Shown here in pieces: positions 33,322 through 43,264 of a DNA stretch of 64,000 bases (positions are counted from its first letter, which is position 1; each line of letters begins with the position of its first letter). This DNA is from Acinetobacter bouvetii (lineage in GTDB: Bacteria > Pseudomonadota > Gammaproteobacteria > Pseudomonadales > Moraxellaceae). A model generated the notes under the pieces. The model was not told the DNA's origin, searched no databases, and saw only the letters and a list, made by a program, of their open reading frames with translations. The DNA lies in NCBI RefSeq assembly GCF_902753875.1, contig NZ_CADDTS010000023.1, positions 1 to 64,000 on the forward strand, read 5' to 3'. A program made the translations under genes and the position numbers.

Positions 33322-33534
33322 TTATTTACTAATATGCTGATGTAAGGTCTGCAGATAAATTTCAGCTTCCAGTTTATTATCAAACGCTTTTTGATAAGTC
33401 CCCATAGCCTGTATATTGTTTGGAGTGTATTCGATCTGTACCAGAAAATTTCCGTCAGTGGCATTTTTTGAAACTCTTATCGCAATAATATGTTGAGCGT
33501 TCAAATAAAAACCATCTTCAATTTTAACTAACAA
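33322..33534 (-). CDS. Small hypothetical protein with a TTG start
   Basis: About 70 residues, mixed alpha/beta, not recognised. It begins with a beta-rich part including an Ile-Ala-Ile-Arg-Val segment and ends in an amphipathic helix (Leu-Glu-Ala-Glu-Ile-Tyr-Leu-Gln). There is no ATG in a suitable place. A TTG at 33534 has GGAG seven bases upstream, and another TTG lies two codons earlier. No signal peptide or membrane segment is seen. The length, ribosome site and clean surroundings support a real gene; its function is unknown. Confidence 0.55.
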   Translation of the reverse strand: MLVKIEDGFYLNAQHIIAIRVSKNATDGNFLVQIEYTPNNIQAMGTYQKAFDNKLEAEIYLQTLHQHISK

Positions 33535-33769
33535 AACCAATCTCCAGCTTGCTGAATTAAGATGACGGACTCATGACACCACAGTCCGTTAAATGACAAA
33601 AGCCCATCTTTAGATGAGCTTGTGTGTCATTATCTTACGCCATAAATGTGATTTAATCGACAGTTATTACTTTATTATTCAACAAAAAATACATTCATAT
33701 CATTCAATCTTTCATTTAGTTAATCTAAACACCTGTATAGTCATTTAGCATTCAGGATAGCTCTAAATT

Positions 33770-33812
33770 AAAAAAGCCTTTTCTCAGTCATTACCAAGAA
33801 AAGGCTTTTTAA
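33770..33812 (-). terminator. Terminator of pepN
   Basis: A 13-14-base stem AAAAAGCCTTTTCT / AGAAAAGGCTTTTT around a 12-base loop with a T run on either strand, 20 bases past the pepN stop codon. Confidence 0.85.
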
Positions 33813-33831
33813 TGATTAAAGTAATGCTCAG

Positions 33832-36441
33832 TTAGACACTCAGCATACTGTTCAAGGTTTCGGAAACGTTTTTAGATTTTACTTGTGGTTTTAAGGCTTC
33901 AAGTGCAGCTTTTACTTCACTGCGCTGAGGTTCTGCCAAAGTGTACCAGCGAGAAAGCACTTGCAGTAAACGCGAACCGACAATCGGGTTTTTCTCGTCC
34001 AGATATTTCGCCAGATCAATATAATGCTGAACACCAAAACTCCATGTATTAACAGGATTGGCATTTAGACCACCACTCACCGCACGAATACGGTTTGGTA
34101 CTTTCAAATCATAATCAGCATGTGATGTTAAGACCTGAATCGTTTCAGCTGTCGCTTTCGGATGGGCTGCCTGAACCATGAACCACTGATCTAAAGACAA
34201 GGCTTCTTCTTTAAAGCGATCATAAAAATCAGCCAGAACATCTTTGGCCTGTGGGGCATCATTCCATACCAGCACTTTCAGTGCACCCAAACGTTCAGAC
34301 ATGTTGCCGGTGTTTTGATACTGCTCATGCGCCAAATCAAAAGCAGAAGTATCACCCTGACGAGCCATCATATTCAACATGATGTTTTTCAATGCACGTA
34401 CACCCATTGCTTGAGAAAATTCATGCTGCAGCTCCGGATCTAGGGCCGCATACGTTTCTTTGCAGAATGCACCTAGTTCACGCGCCAGAGTATTTACCAG
34501 TGCATTACGCTGCTCTTGAATCACCGCAGGTTGATATTCACTGTCGATACGGCTACCCAAATAACCTTCGGTTGGGATATCAAACAAACGAGAAGCCAGT
34601 AATGGATCTTTTTCCACCAAATCCGGCAAGGTATTTTTAATGGCTTCGATATAAATACCAGCCTCATGACCTTCTAACAAAATACGCTCAAGCAAGGTTT
34701 GCGTCGCTTGCCATTGGTTAAAGCCATTGGTTTCATATTGAATCAAGAACGCCAGCTCTTCATCTGAATAGTTAAATTCCAAATTAACCGGTGCAGAGAA
34801 GTTACGTAGCAAGGACACTACAGGTTTCGCAGTGACTCCGCTAAATTCAATCGTAGCTTGCTCTTGGTCAAACAGATACACACCATCTTTCACCCCATTT
34901 TCAAACAAGGCAGCAGATTGCAGGCTTAACTGTTCACCGCTTGCAGCATCGAACAATGCCAAGGCCACAGGAATAGGTACTGCTTTTAAGTTTGGATATT
35001 TAGGATGTGCTTTCAAACTTTGTTTAAAGCTCAAACGATAGGTTTGTTTCGCAGCATCATATTCGCCTTTGGCTTCCAGTTTTGGCGTACCCGGCTGGTT
35101 ATACCAGGTCAGGAAGTTGGATAAGTCCACACCTGAACCGGCTGTCAATGCAGCCACCCAGTCTTCGACTGTAACGGCCTGACCGTCATGACGGCGGAAG
35201 TATTCGTCTGTACCTTGACGAAATTTTACCTTGCCAAGCAAGGTCGACATCATGCGGTTAATTTCCGCACCTTTTTCGTACACGGTAGCCGTATAGAAGT
35301 TATTAATTTCAACAAAATGATCCGGACGTGGTGGATGAGAAAGTGGACCTGAATCTTCCGGGAACTGATGCGCTTTTAATACTGCGACATCATCAATACG
35401 TTGTACCGCAGCAGACTGCAAATCTTCCGAGAAAGACTGATCACGGAATACGGTCAAGCCTTCTTTCAAGCACAGCTGGAACCAGTCACGGCAAGTAATG
35501 CGGTTACCGGTCCAGTTATGGAAATATTCATGTGCAATCACCGACTGTACACGCATGATGGCAGCATCAGAAGTATATTCTTCATCAGCCAGTACACATG
35601 AGGTATTAAAGATATTTAAACCTTTATTTTCCATTGCTCCCATATTGAAAGCACTGGTTGCCACAATCATATAATTGTCTAGATCGTATGGGCGACCATA
35701 ATGTTCTTCATCCCATTGCATCGAATGTTTAAGCGCTTCCATGGCAATGTGACATTTTGGAATATCTTTTTCTTCAGCGTAAATTTCAAGCGCAACGTTA
35801 CGGCCTTCAGACGTCACATAGGCATCTTTTAAGACAGCCAGATCACCAATCACACAGGCAAATAAATAAGATGGTTTTTTAGTCGGATCTTGCCAAATGG
35901 TGTAATGACGACCTTCACCAGTCTCACCCGCTTCCATCAAGTTACCGTTGGCCAGCAGCACTGGAAATTTTTTATCCGCTTCGACACGGGTAGTAAATAC
36001 AGACAAGACATCTGGACGGTCCGGATAGAAGGTAATTTTGCGGAAACCTTCTGGCTCATTTTGGGTTACGAATAAATCACCACTGGCCTGATATAAACCT
36101 TCAAGTTGGGTATTGCTTTCAGGATGAATAATCACCTGGGTTTCAAGCGTGACTTGATCTGGTGCCTGGGCAATCACCAGCTGTTCTGCATCAAGCGTAT
36201 AATCAGTTTCAGACAGCGGCTTGCCATTTAAAATAATCGATTTTAATTCCAGATCACGGCCCAACAGGATTAAATCACCTGCTGTCTGGCGCTTCATTAC
36301 CAAAACTGAATTTACTTTGGTATGGTCATCATAAACTTGAATATCCAAGTTGATCGAATCCACCAGAAAAGAAGGTTTTTGATAATCTTTTAAATAAACA
36401 GTTTGGTCTGCTTCAACCACTGGGTTAGCCGCGATATTCAT
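33832..36441 (-). CDS. pepN: Aminopeptidase N
   Basis: An 869-residue zinc metallopeptidase (M1 family) close in length to E. coli PepN (870). It shows Gly-Ala-Met-Glu-Asn (exopeptidase motif) and the zinc site His-Glu-Tyr-Phe-His with the third ligand in Leu-Lys-Glu-Gly-Leu-Thr, near residues 265-325. It removes N-terminal residues from peptides in the cytoplasm and is the main broad-specificity aminopeptidase of gamma-proteobacteria. It is monocistronic with its own terminator. The start Met is followed by a normal family N-terminus. Confidence 0.96.
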   Translation of the reverse strand: MNIAANPVVEADQTVYLKDYQKPSFLVDSINLDIQVYDDHTKVNSVLVMKRQTAGDLILLGRDLELKSIILNGKPLSETDYTLDAEQLVIAQAPDQVTLETQVIIHPESNTQLEGLYQASGDLFVTQNEPEGFRKITFYPDRPDVLSVFTTRVEADKKFPVLLANGNLMEAGETGEGRHYTIWQDPTKKPSYLFACVIGDLAVLKDAYVTSEGRNVALEIYAEEKDIPKCHIAMEALKHSMQWDEEHYGRPYDLDNYMIVATSAFNMGAMENKGLNIFNTSCVLADEEYTSDAAIMRVQSVIAHEYFHNWTGNRITCRDWFQLCLKEGLTVFRDQSFSEDLQSAAVQRIDDVAVLKAHQFPEDSGPLSHPPRPDHFVEINNFYTATVYEKGAEINRMMSTLLGKVKFRQGTDEYFRRHDGQAVTVEDWVAALTAGSGVDLSNFLTWYNQPGTPKLEAKGEYDAAKQTYRLSFKQSLKAHPKYPNLKAVPIPVALALFDAASGEQLSLQSAALFENGVKDGVYLFDQEQATIEFSGVTAKPVVSLLRNFSAPVNLEFNYSDEELAFLIQYETNGFNQWQATQTLLERILLEGHEAGIYIEAIKNTLPDLVEKDPLLASRLFDIPTEGYLGSRIDSEYQPAVIQEQRNALVNTLARELGAFCKETYAALDPELQHEFSQAMGVRALKNIMLNMMARQGDTSAFDLAHEQYQNTGNMSERLGALKVLVWNDAPQAKDVLADFYDRFKEEALSLDQWFMVQAAHPKATAETIQVLTSHADYDLKVPNRIRAVSGGLNANPVNTWSFGVQHYIDLAKYLDEKNPIVGSRLLQVLSRWYTLAEPQRSEVKAALEALKPQVKSKNVSETLNSMLSV

Positions 36442-36863
36442 ATAATGTCCTGATCCTGTATTCTTAAGCCAAAACTTTGTTGTTGTAAAATGCTTCGATC
36501 ATACGACAACTTTCACAATCTGTCTGTGCTATTGCTTTGAGTTATATATGGGCACTTTGCCTATCATTTTCAATTCGTGAAATGAACATCAACACAATTA
36601 ATCTGCCAGTTGCTTATTTAATATGCATTGCTCATCCAACCATCTGATTTAACTCTAATGTGTCTGAACAAAATAAATAGACAATCTATGTATTTTGATA
36701 TCTCTTTATATTATTTGAGTGAAATTTATAGGGCTTATAAAATTGATTAACTCAAAATGACACTTATTTTCAAGATGAGTACATTTTGAGCACGTTTTTT
36801 GCTTGTATATCTCTGTGCGAAGCGCACTATAAAAATTAAGCCAAAATTAAAAAGAGGTGTCCT
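36442..36863. other. Intergenic region upstream of pepN and a small gene
   Basis: 422 AT-rich bases hold the divergent promoters of pepN and the 87-residue gene. The only structure I noticed is a small hairpin, GTGCG-AAG-CGCAC, about 45 bases before the small gene. I see no further gene. Confidence 0.4.
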
Positions 36864-37127
36864 ATGTATCTAAAAGACCATATTGTTCGCGTAGAAAATA
36901 TCAAAACCATGCAGACTCTGGATGCAGCAGGCATCGATCATAAAGTTATTGCCATGTTCATGAGCTGTGAAGGCATTCCAATGCAATCGGTCGATATTTG
37001 TGCAATTTTAAATAACTACGATGCTTTAGGAAGCAAAAAACTTCCTTCTAAAAAGGTTCAGGCTTTAATTAATGCAAAGCTCATGGGAGAGGAGGATGAA
37101 TCATTACCTTGCCCCGCCTCTTATTAA
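36864..37127 (+). CDS. Small hypothetical protein with a strong ribosome site
   Basis: An 87-residue soluble protein I do not recognise. It is mainly helical, with a Cys-containing middle (Met-Ser-Cys-Glu-Gly and Asp-Ile-Cys-Ala) and an acidic, Pro/Cys-containing tail. AGAGGTG lies six bases before the ATG, a near-ideal ribosome site that supports expression. It is a single gene with a 200-base spacer after it. It may be genus-specific; I would not assign a function. Confidence 0.65.
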   Translation: MYLKDHIVRVENIKTMQTLDAAGIDHKVIAMFMSCEGIPMQSVDICAILNNYDALGSKKLPSKKVQALINAKLMGEEDESLPCPASY

Positions 37128-37359
37128 TACTTCGTTTTAACATAAGGCTTTCATCCCCTTCTTGGTAGAGATAAAAGCACAGTTTTTATCTCTATCTCAA
37201 TTAGCTGATTCCATGGAGTCATATATCTCAATCCATAACATCTCTTGTGCTAAAACTTAACTGAATGATGCTCCCTTCAGCATTATTCCATCACGTCCCG
37301 CTTAAAGACATGTGTATAATCAATAAGACGATAAACCCGACTTGCGATTGACTCATTTC

Positions 37360-38523
37360 ATGCTTCTTCAGATTCTGCAAAAACAGCTCGATGAAAGTTC
37401 ATCATGCCCTTTATGTCAGGCATCCATGTTCTGGATTGAAGCAGAACAGTATGATCAAGCTATAAATTTTCATGAATGCAGTCACTGTCAGCACCGGGTT
37501 TTCGAAGATGCGCGGCATACCTGTCACTGTGACAAATGTTTGGCCAGTCGTAAAAGAATACTCGCAGAAACACGCCTGCAAGAACAACGCAAACTGAAAT
37601 CCAAAGATAAAGATGCTGTCGAGTACCGACTAGATCAAATCAGTTTTCTAAATAAATTGTTTTTACTGAGTCTTTTAGACAATCAGGTGCAGGAACATAC
37701 TACGCATCATGAATACATAGACTGGGAAAGTATTAAATACCATGCCATCACCCCGAACTATCTATTCCAGAATTATTTGATCAAGCAGCTGGTCAAAGAG
37801 CAAATCCTGATTGCCAAAGATTTTGCATCCGAAGCCCACCATTACTATGTCAATGTTCGTCTAGACGGTTATTCAGAACCGAGTTTGTTTAGTATTACCC
37901 AGCAACTGCGTAACTGGTTCTATGAAAATTTAACCATGGGCGTGCCCTTTAAAAGCGCCGATGAAGTCAAGAATGCGCTTTATCTGGTGCTATATCAAGA
38001 AATTATCCAGTTCGCCCAATTCTACTGTCGCACCTGGGGCATCCAGATTGCTGGCAATAACAGTTTCCAGACCTTTTGCTACCGTTTAATGGACTCACTC
38101 GCAGTTGGGCAGATTTATTATCTGGTACAAACGGCTCTGGAATATCTGTATCAGCAAAAGGCCCTGCAAGTACGCAATGAAAACTTTATTAACACCAATT
38201 TATTAAAGAAAACTTTGCAGCAATATCGCGAACGTGCCGTGACTGAAAAATGGGAAACGTCGACCCTGCCACGTCCGCACAATATTCCATTCAGCAAGAT
38301 GAGCGAAATCCTGTTGTTCCGTTTTCTGGGCTATGATGAAACGATCTTTTTCCAACCGCATTGGCGACTGTGGAAAAAGATTGAACCACGGTTAAGCTTT
38401 TACTCACAAAAGCGCTGTATGTATTGTGGTTCCAATGATCTAACCGTGGATTATGATGCTGAAAATTATGTGACCTTGTGCTGTCGCAACTGTAAGCATC
38501 AAGACCACTATTTTACCCAATAG
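37360..38523 (+). CDS. Hypothetical protein with N- and C-terminal zinc-ribbon cysteines
   Basis: A 387-residue protein. The N-terminus has Cys-Pro-Leu-Cys, then Cys-Ser-His-Cys, then Cys-His-Cys-Asp-Lys-Cys, enough for two zinc ribbons. The C-terminus has another pair, Cys-Met-Tyr-Cys and Cys-Cys-Arg-Asn-Cys. The middle (~110-330) is helical and Tyr/Gln/Leu-rich without a known catalytic motif. An upstream TTG (37342) is an alternative start; neither has a good ribosome site. It ends 75 bases before the thiM start codon. A role in nucleic-acid or protein binding is only a guess. Confidence 0.72.
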   Translation: MLLQILQKQLDESSSCPLCQASMFWIEAEQYDQAINFHECSHCQHRVFEDARHTCHCDKCLASRKRILAETRLQEQRKLKSKDKDAVEYRLDQISFLNKLFLLSLLDNQVQEHTTHHEYIDWESIKYHAITPNYLFQNYLIKQLVKEQILIAKDFASEAHHYYVNVRLDGYSEPSLFSITQQLRNWFYENLTMGVPFKSADEVKNALYLVLYQEIIQFAQFYCRTWGIQIAGNNSFQTFCYRLMDSLAVGQIYYLVQTALEYLYQQKALQVRNENFINTNLLKKTLQQYRERAVTEKWETSTLPRPHNIPFSKMSEILLFRFLGYDETIFFQPHWRLWKKIEPRLSFYSQKRCMYCGSNDLTVDYDAENYVTLCCRNCKHQDHYFTQ

Positions 38524-38598
38524 CATTTCACCCGCTAAATGGTGATTGATATGTCTAGTTTCTCCGATTCAACTCTCTATCATTTAAGGAATAATCCC

Positions 38599-39420
38599 AT
38601 GGATCAAACTTCAGCATTGGTCGAGCAGATTGTTGAAGCATGGACACAACTGCAAACTCAGCAGCCTTTGGTGCAATGTATTACCAACAGTGTAGCCGCA
38701 AATTATGCAGCCAATATCTTACTGGCTGCTGGCGCATCCCCGGCCATGATTGATAATCCATTCGAAGCTGAAAGTTTTACCACGATTTCAGCTGCACTCA
38801 GTATCAATCTGGGGACGCCGACTGATGCGCAGATGCAGGCAATGCAAATTTCTGCCAAGACAGCGCAGCTTAGCGGTACACCTTGGGTACTGGATCCTGT
38901 CGGTTATGGTCCCATATTAAAATGGCGTTCAGACATGGTTGATGAACTATTGCAATATCATCCCACTGTTATTCGCGGGAATGCTTCAGAAATCAGTACC
39001 CTTGCCGGCAATCAGGTAGTTTCCAAAGGTGTAGATAGTACACTGGATAGCGCAGATGTTTACCATCAAGCCAAAGTGTTGTTAACCCAAGCCGAATGTA
39101 TTGCCATTTCTGGCGAGTCTGATTTCATTTTGACCCGGGCACTAGATGCTGTTATTCAAGTCAACGGCGGCTCATATTTACAGCCCAAAGTCACCGCAAC
39201 AGGTTGCGCCTTGGGGGCATTAATTGCAGCCTATTGCGCTGTCACCTCACCGACTATTGCCACCATTGCAGCACATAGCCATTTTGCCATTGCAGGAAAA
39301 CTGGCCTTTGAAAAAGCCCAGACGCTGGGACAGTTCAATGTCGCTTTCATGGATTATATTCACAGTTTAAATCCAGATTTAATCCAGCAATATGCAGATA
39401 TTAAAATTATTGAACTCTAG
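38599..39420 (+). CDS. thiM: Hydroxyethylthiazole kinase ThiM
   Basis: A 273-residue kinase that phosphorylates 4-methyl-5-(2-hydroxyethyl)thiazole, a salvage step of thiamine synthesis in the cytoplasm. Signatures are Gln-Cys-Ile-Thr-Asn-Ser-Val near the start, Trp-Val-Leu-Asp-Pro-Val-Gly, Gly-Asn-Ala-Ser-Glu and Ala-Thr-Gly-Cys-Ala-Leu-Gly. The frame is open from 38539, but AAGGA seven bases before the ATG at 38599 and normal ThiM length favour this start. Its usual partners thiD and thiE are not here, and no TPP riboswitch is seen, so it may depend on the upstream gene's promoter. Confidence 0.92.
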   Translation: MDQTSALVEQIVEAWTQLQTQQPLVQCITNSVAANYAANILLAAGASPAMIDNPFEAESFTTISAALSINLGTPTDAQMQAMQISAKTAQLSGTPWVLDPVGYGPILKWRSDMVDELLQYHPTVIRGNASEISTLAGNQVVSKGVDSTLDSADVYHQAKVLLTQAECIAISGESDFILTRALDAVIQVNGGSYLQPKVTATGCALGALIAAYCAVTSPTIATIAAHSHFAIAGKLAFEKAQTLGQFNVAFMDYIHSLNPDLIQQYADIKIIEL

Positions 39421-39458
39421 ACTATACTGTTAATCAAACATTTGTACTCAGACCAGAC

Positions 39459-40193
39459 TTAATACACATGACGATCAAACGATAAATTAAAGATCGTCTC
39501 TAAAATGGTTTTCAAATCCAGTTTGCAGATACAAAGCAAGCCCATACCATCAAAATAGTCAGGTACATGCTGCATAAAAAAATTGCTATGCGGCGTAGCC
39601 TTATTTCTTAATCGTTGAATATGCTTAGGTGTGGTCTGTGGCATCACGTGAGGATAGACAAAAATATCTTCACGACGCTTGCTGACCTCCTGCTTACGTT
39701 GCTGCATCAGCTGCAAAACTTTTAAATATTCTTGCGGTATATCCTTACCTACACGTGGAAAAAAATTTTGTGAGCGAGAAGCGAAAAGAGTATAAACCTT
39801 GGGCTGTATTACAGTGGGAACAAACCATAATGGTATAGTCGGGTGCCGAATACGATGATTAATCGCAATACGAATTGCAGTTTTCAGGGTTCTATTGCCT
39901 TTGCGGTAGGCAGGTAAAATCCCCGCCCGATTACTCACCACAAAAATTGGATTACCCGCTAAAGATAGTTTGAGTATTGGGATAATATTCTGTCCAACGA
40001 TTTCATTTTTATGATGATAATGAATAACGAGTACTGAAACTGCATCTTTATCATAGACAAAATTATAAATTTCTTCTTCACAAAAATCCGGGAAAATTTG
40101 CTGATCAAATTCACACATGGTTTTAAAAAATCGATGTTTTTGTTCAGTTGCCAGTTTTGCAAAATCTATTATGGTTTCTGTAATTCCCATCAC
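39459..40193 (-). CDS. Hypothetical protein with a possible GNAT acyltransferase fold
   Basis: A 244-residue soluble protein. The middle resembles a GNAT core: a beta strand Ile-Phe-Val-Val-Ser-Asn-Arg-Ala-Gly-Ile, then Ala-Tyr-Arg-Lys-Gly-Asn-Arg-Thr, like the Arg-x-x-Gly acyl-CoA loop and its helix. The C-terminal ~90 residues are basic and then hydrophobic, unlike small acetyltransferases. I do not know the family. It lies between thiM and the TerC gene but has its own upstream spacer. A function should not be assigned beyond possible acyl transfer. Confidence 0.6.
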   Translation of the reverse strand: MMGITETIIDFAKLATEQKHRFFKTMCEFDQQIFPDFCEEEIYNFVYDKDAVSVLVIHYHHKNEIVGQNIIPILKLSLAGNPIFVVSNRAGILPAYRKGNRTLKTAIRIAINHRIRHPTIPLWFVPTVIQPKVYTLFASRSQNFFPRVGKDIPQEYLKVLQLMQQRKQEVSKRREDIFVYPHVMPQTTPKHIQRLRNKATPHSNFFMQHVPDYFDGMGLLCICKLDLKTILETIFNLSFDRHVY

Positions 40194-40349
40194 ATTGTTC
40201 CATTTTTCTTATACATATCAATTATTCATGATCTTTGCTTGCATCTCTATCACTTAAAATGGTGATTTAAGCCCCATTTCAGCATTTTTTCATCATGCTT
40301 CTTTATGCTGTATGGTTAAATTTCAAAAAATACTGCCATACATTCCCAA

Positions 40350-40387
40350 TAAAAAAGTCCAACAGCTCAAGTCTGTTGGACTTTTCC
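40350..40387 (-). terminator. Terminator of the TerC/CBS gene
   Basis: The arms AAAAGTCCAACAG / CTGTTGGACTTTT are perfect over 13 bases around a seven-base loop with a T run. It lies 60 bases beyond the stop codon. Confidence 0.85.
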
Positions 40388-40447
40388 GATCAGCTAAAAG
40401 AATGGATTAAAGATATCCAAATCCTTTTAACTCTCAACCACAATGCC

Positions 40448-41974
40448 TCAAGGATAGGTAATCAGCACCGACTTAATCCGGTTATCTTCCATTTCAGTCA
40501 CTTCGAATTGAATTCCACGATATTCCAGTTGAATCCCCAGACTGACCTCGCCATGCGTTTTATCTAAAATTAGACCCGCAAGGCTAATGTAACCCGCCTC
40601 TTCTTCAACCAGATCCATCATGCCCAATTCTAGTTCAAGTTGATACACATCCAGCATACCTGAAGCTTTCCATGTATGATCATCAACTTTTACCAAATCC
40701 AGCTGCTCATCGGCATCAGGAAACTCACCAGCAATCGCCTCAAAAACATCAAGTGGAGAAATCAGCCCCTGTACATTCCCAAACTCATCACTTACCAATA
40801 CCAATGAACCTTTTGAAGTCCGCAGAGTATTAATAGCATCTATCACTTTCATTTTTTCAAAAATATAGATCGGACGATGACGTTTGATCAAGGCTTTAAG
40901 TTGTTCTTGATCTTCAAGCACATCAAGCAATTCCTTAGCCCGAACAATAGAAAGTACTTTGTCCAAACTGCCACGGCAAACTGGAAACAAGCTATGCGGG
41001 ACAGACAATACCTGTTCACGAATCTGTTCGGCACTGTCATCCAGATTGACCCAGGAAATCTGTGTTCTAGGCGTCATGATTGAGGCAACGGATCTTTCAG
41101 CAAGAGTCAGTACTCCACCAATCATATATCGCTCTTCATCAGCAAATGCTTCTTGAGCCTCAAAGTGCTGGGCACTATCAGCCAGAGTTTCCACTTTACC
41201 CCCCATCAATTTCAAAATAGAGTCTGCAGTGCGGTGGCGTAATGGAATTTTAGAGGCATTCTTAACAGCATTGCGTTTTGAAAACTGGTTAAATACTTCG
41301 ATCAAGATTGCAACACCAATACCCGAATAGATATAACCTTTAGGAATATGGAAACCAAAACCTTCAGCAATCAGGCTGATACCAATCAGCAATAAGAAGC
41401 TTAAGCACAGGATCACAACAGTTGGATGGCGGTTCACAAACGCAGTTAACGGTTTAGAGGCAATCAGCATGACAATTACAGCAATCGTTACTGCCGCCAT
41501 CATCACATAAATATTATCCACCATCCCAACAGCAGTAATGACCGAATCTAGGGAAAATACGGCATCCAATATAATAATTTGTGCTACTACTGCCCAAAAA
41601 CCGGCATAAACCACGGAAGATGTCGATTGTACTTCAATCTTTCCTTCCATTTTTTCGTGCAGTTCTGTGACAGCTTTATAGACCAGAAATAGTCCGCCGA
41701 AGAGTAAAATTAGATCTCGCCCCGAGAAGCTTAAATTTGCTATCTCGATAATCGGCTTAGTCAAGGTAACGAGCCATGAAATGACTGATAAAAGCCCTAA
41801 ACGCATAATCAATGCAAGTGAAAGGCCAATGATACGTGCTTTATCACGTTGTTCAGGAGGAAGTTTTTCTGCCAAAATGGCAATAAAGACTAGGTTATCA
41901 ATCCCTAGAACAATTTCTAAAATAATAAGGGTAAGTAAACCAATCCAAATTCCCGGATCCAATAAAAACTCCAT
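40448..41974 (-). CDS. TerC-family membrane protein with CBS and transporter-associated domains
   Basis: A 508-residue inner-membrane protein laid out like E. coli YoaE/YegH. Residues ~1-240 hold about seven membrane spans of the TerC fold (Glu-Ile-Val-Leu-Gly-Ile-Asp-Asn near the start). Residues ~285-420 are two CBS modules that bind nucleotides. Residues ~425-505 are a CorC/HlyC transporter-associated domain. TerC proteins have been linked to metal-ion (manganese) export and tellurite resistance. This version's cargo is unknown. It is a single-gene unit. I looked for a yybP-ykoY riboswitch upstream and did not find a convincing one. Confidence 0.9.
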   Translation of the reverse strand: MEFLLDPGIWIGLLTLIILEIVLGIDNLVFIAILAEKLPPEQRDKARIIGLSLALIMRLGLLSVISWLVTLTKPIIEIANLSFSGRDLILLFGGLFLVYKAVTELHEKMEGKIEVQSTSSVVYAGFWAVVAQIIILDAVFSLDSVITAVGMVDNIYVMMAAVTIAVIVMLIASKPLTAFVNRHPTVVILCLSFLLLIGISLIAEGFGFHIPKGYIYSGIGVAILIEVFNQFSKRNAVKNASKIPLRHRTADSILKLMGGKVETLADSAQHFEAQEAFADEERYMIGGVLTLAERSVASIMTPRTQISWVNLDDSAEQIREQVLSVPHSLFPVCRGSLDKVLSIVRAKELLDVLEDQEQLKALIKRHRPIYIFEKMKVIDAINTLRTSKGSLVLVSDEFGNVQGLISPLDVFEAIAGEFPDADEQLDLVKVDDHTWKASGMLDVYQLELELGMMDLVEEEAGYISLAGLILDKTHGEVSLGIQLEYRGIQFEVTEMEDNRIKSVLITYP

Positions 41975-42684
41975 TAGTTTATTACTCCGATTTCAAGAAT
42001 TTGGTTAAAAGCAAATTTAAACCGACACGGCGACGGATCCATATAAGTGACCTTTTCAACAATAGATAATTTATTATGCACAATCTGTAAAATTTGTAAT
42101 TATATTTTTGTATTTAAAGAGCTACAACTAAGTTCAAAGCTGAAATCTTGTTCACTTTTATCTTTTAATTTAAGTTAAATGCAAAAATACTTTAAAAAAA
42201 TACATGTTAATCTTTTATTTAACCTAATGCAGTTGAACAGTAACTATAAATAAACTTATGTTTTTTTATTGAATAATATAATTTTTATAAATTGCTTTTA
42301 ATACCTATAACATGCTCTTCAAAACATTTTACATTCAAACAATTTTTCAAATGCAATATCACAACATCATTACATTCTGACTTAGCTATTTTCATTCGTG
42401 TATTTGTTTCGATAGCCTACCTATACTCTGCTAGCAAAAGATTTTAAGTATTAAAAATATCAATTATTTTTCAAATAGATAACAAAAAATATATGCAATC
42501 TTTTTGATAAAACATGCGTAATCTTGATTTTTTGTAAGGAAACTTATTAATATAACTTTCCTTATTGCATTATAAGAAACTTGATATATATTAATAATAA
42601 AAATGAGTATTGGTTGGCAAATCTAAAAAAAACAGGATGCCCATCAATCCATCAAACTACAACAATGTCCTAGAGGCAATAACC
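41975..42684. other. Long, very AT-rich spacer before the MarR pair
   Basis: About 700 bases without a credible gene, with low G+C and many A and T runs. Such DNA often binds silencing proteins such as H-NS and curves strongly. It presumably holds the promoters of the TerC gene (minus strand) and the first MarR gene. The frame of the first MarR gene stays open for 25 codons into it, but the extra residues are not shared by the second copy. Confidence 0.4.
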
Positions 42685-43149
42685 ATGACTAAAAAATACA
42701 ATAAATTCTTACCTTCTTCTGAAGATTTCACTTTAGAAAATTTTCCATACTACTGGGTAACACAAGTTCACGCCCAATATGTGCAGAATGTTGATCATGC
42801 CTTAAAAAAATATGGATTAGACAATTCTCGTCGTCGTATTTTACTATCCTTAAAATGCAAACCCCATGCAAGTGTTTCTGATCTTTCTGAAATGGTGGTT
42901 TCAAAAATGTCGACCACAACAAAAATTGTTTATCGATTAAAAGATGAAGGATTAGTTGAAACCTACTCTTGTGAAGATGATGCACGTATTACACGAGTCA
43001 TTTTAACTGATAAGGGACAACAGATGATCATCAAAATTAATGATCTGACAAATGTAGTTTTAGAACAGTCTTTTGATGGACTGACGCCATTACAAATCGA
43101 AAAAATGATAGAAAGTTTAAAATTTATTTTTAAAAATTTAGCACGATAA
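42685..43149 (+). CDS. MarR-family regulator, tandem copy 1
   Basis: A 154-residue winged-helix protein. The recognition region is around Ala-Ser-Val-Ser-Asp-Leu-Ser-Glu-Met-Val-Val-Ser-Lys (62-74), and the wing carries Glu-Asp-Asp-Ala-Arg-Ile-Thr-Arg (97-104). I chose the Met at 42685 because it aligns with the start of copy 2 and has GAGG eight bases before it. MarR proteins bind DNA as dimers and usually respond to phenolic or other small ligands. No obvious target gene lies beside it, and the very AT-rich upstream spacer is its likely control region. Confidence 0.9.
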   Translation: MTKKYNKFLPSSEDFTLENFPYYWVTQVHAQYVQNVDHALKKYGLDNSRRRILLSLKCKPHASVSDLSEMVVSKMSTTTKIVYRLKDEGLVETYSCEDDARITRVILTDKGQQMIIKINDLTNVVLEQSFDGLTPLQIEKMIESLKFIFKNLAR

Positions 43150-43264
43150 TTTATAGATTATAAATCTATAAAAATAAAATTTATGCATTTTTCTCATAAA
43201 TTTCTTAAAATAATGTTACAATAATAAAATACAAATACAACAATTAATTGGGGAGAAAAACTCA

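Noticed and set aside
38500..38600. TPP riboswitch upstream of thiM
   Set aside because: The upstream gene ends 75 bases before the thiM start, leaving no room for the ~100-base fold. None of its conserved segments is visible.
41975..42110. Manganese (yybP-ykoY) riboswitch upstream of the TerC gene
   Set aside because: The leader lacks the two conserved loops expected of this RNA. The similarity is no better than chance.
42610..42684. N-terminal 25-residue extension of the first MarR protein
   Set aside because: The second copy lacks it, and the ATG at 42685 has the ribosome site GAGG.
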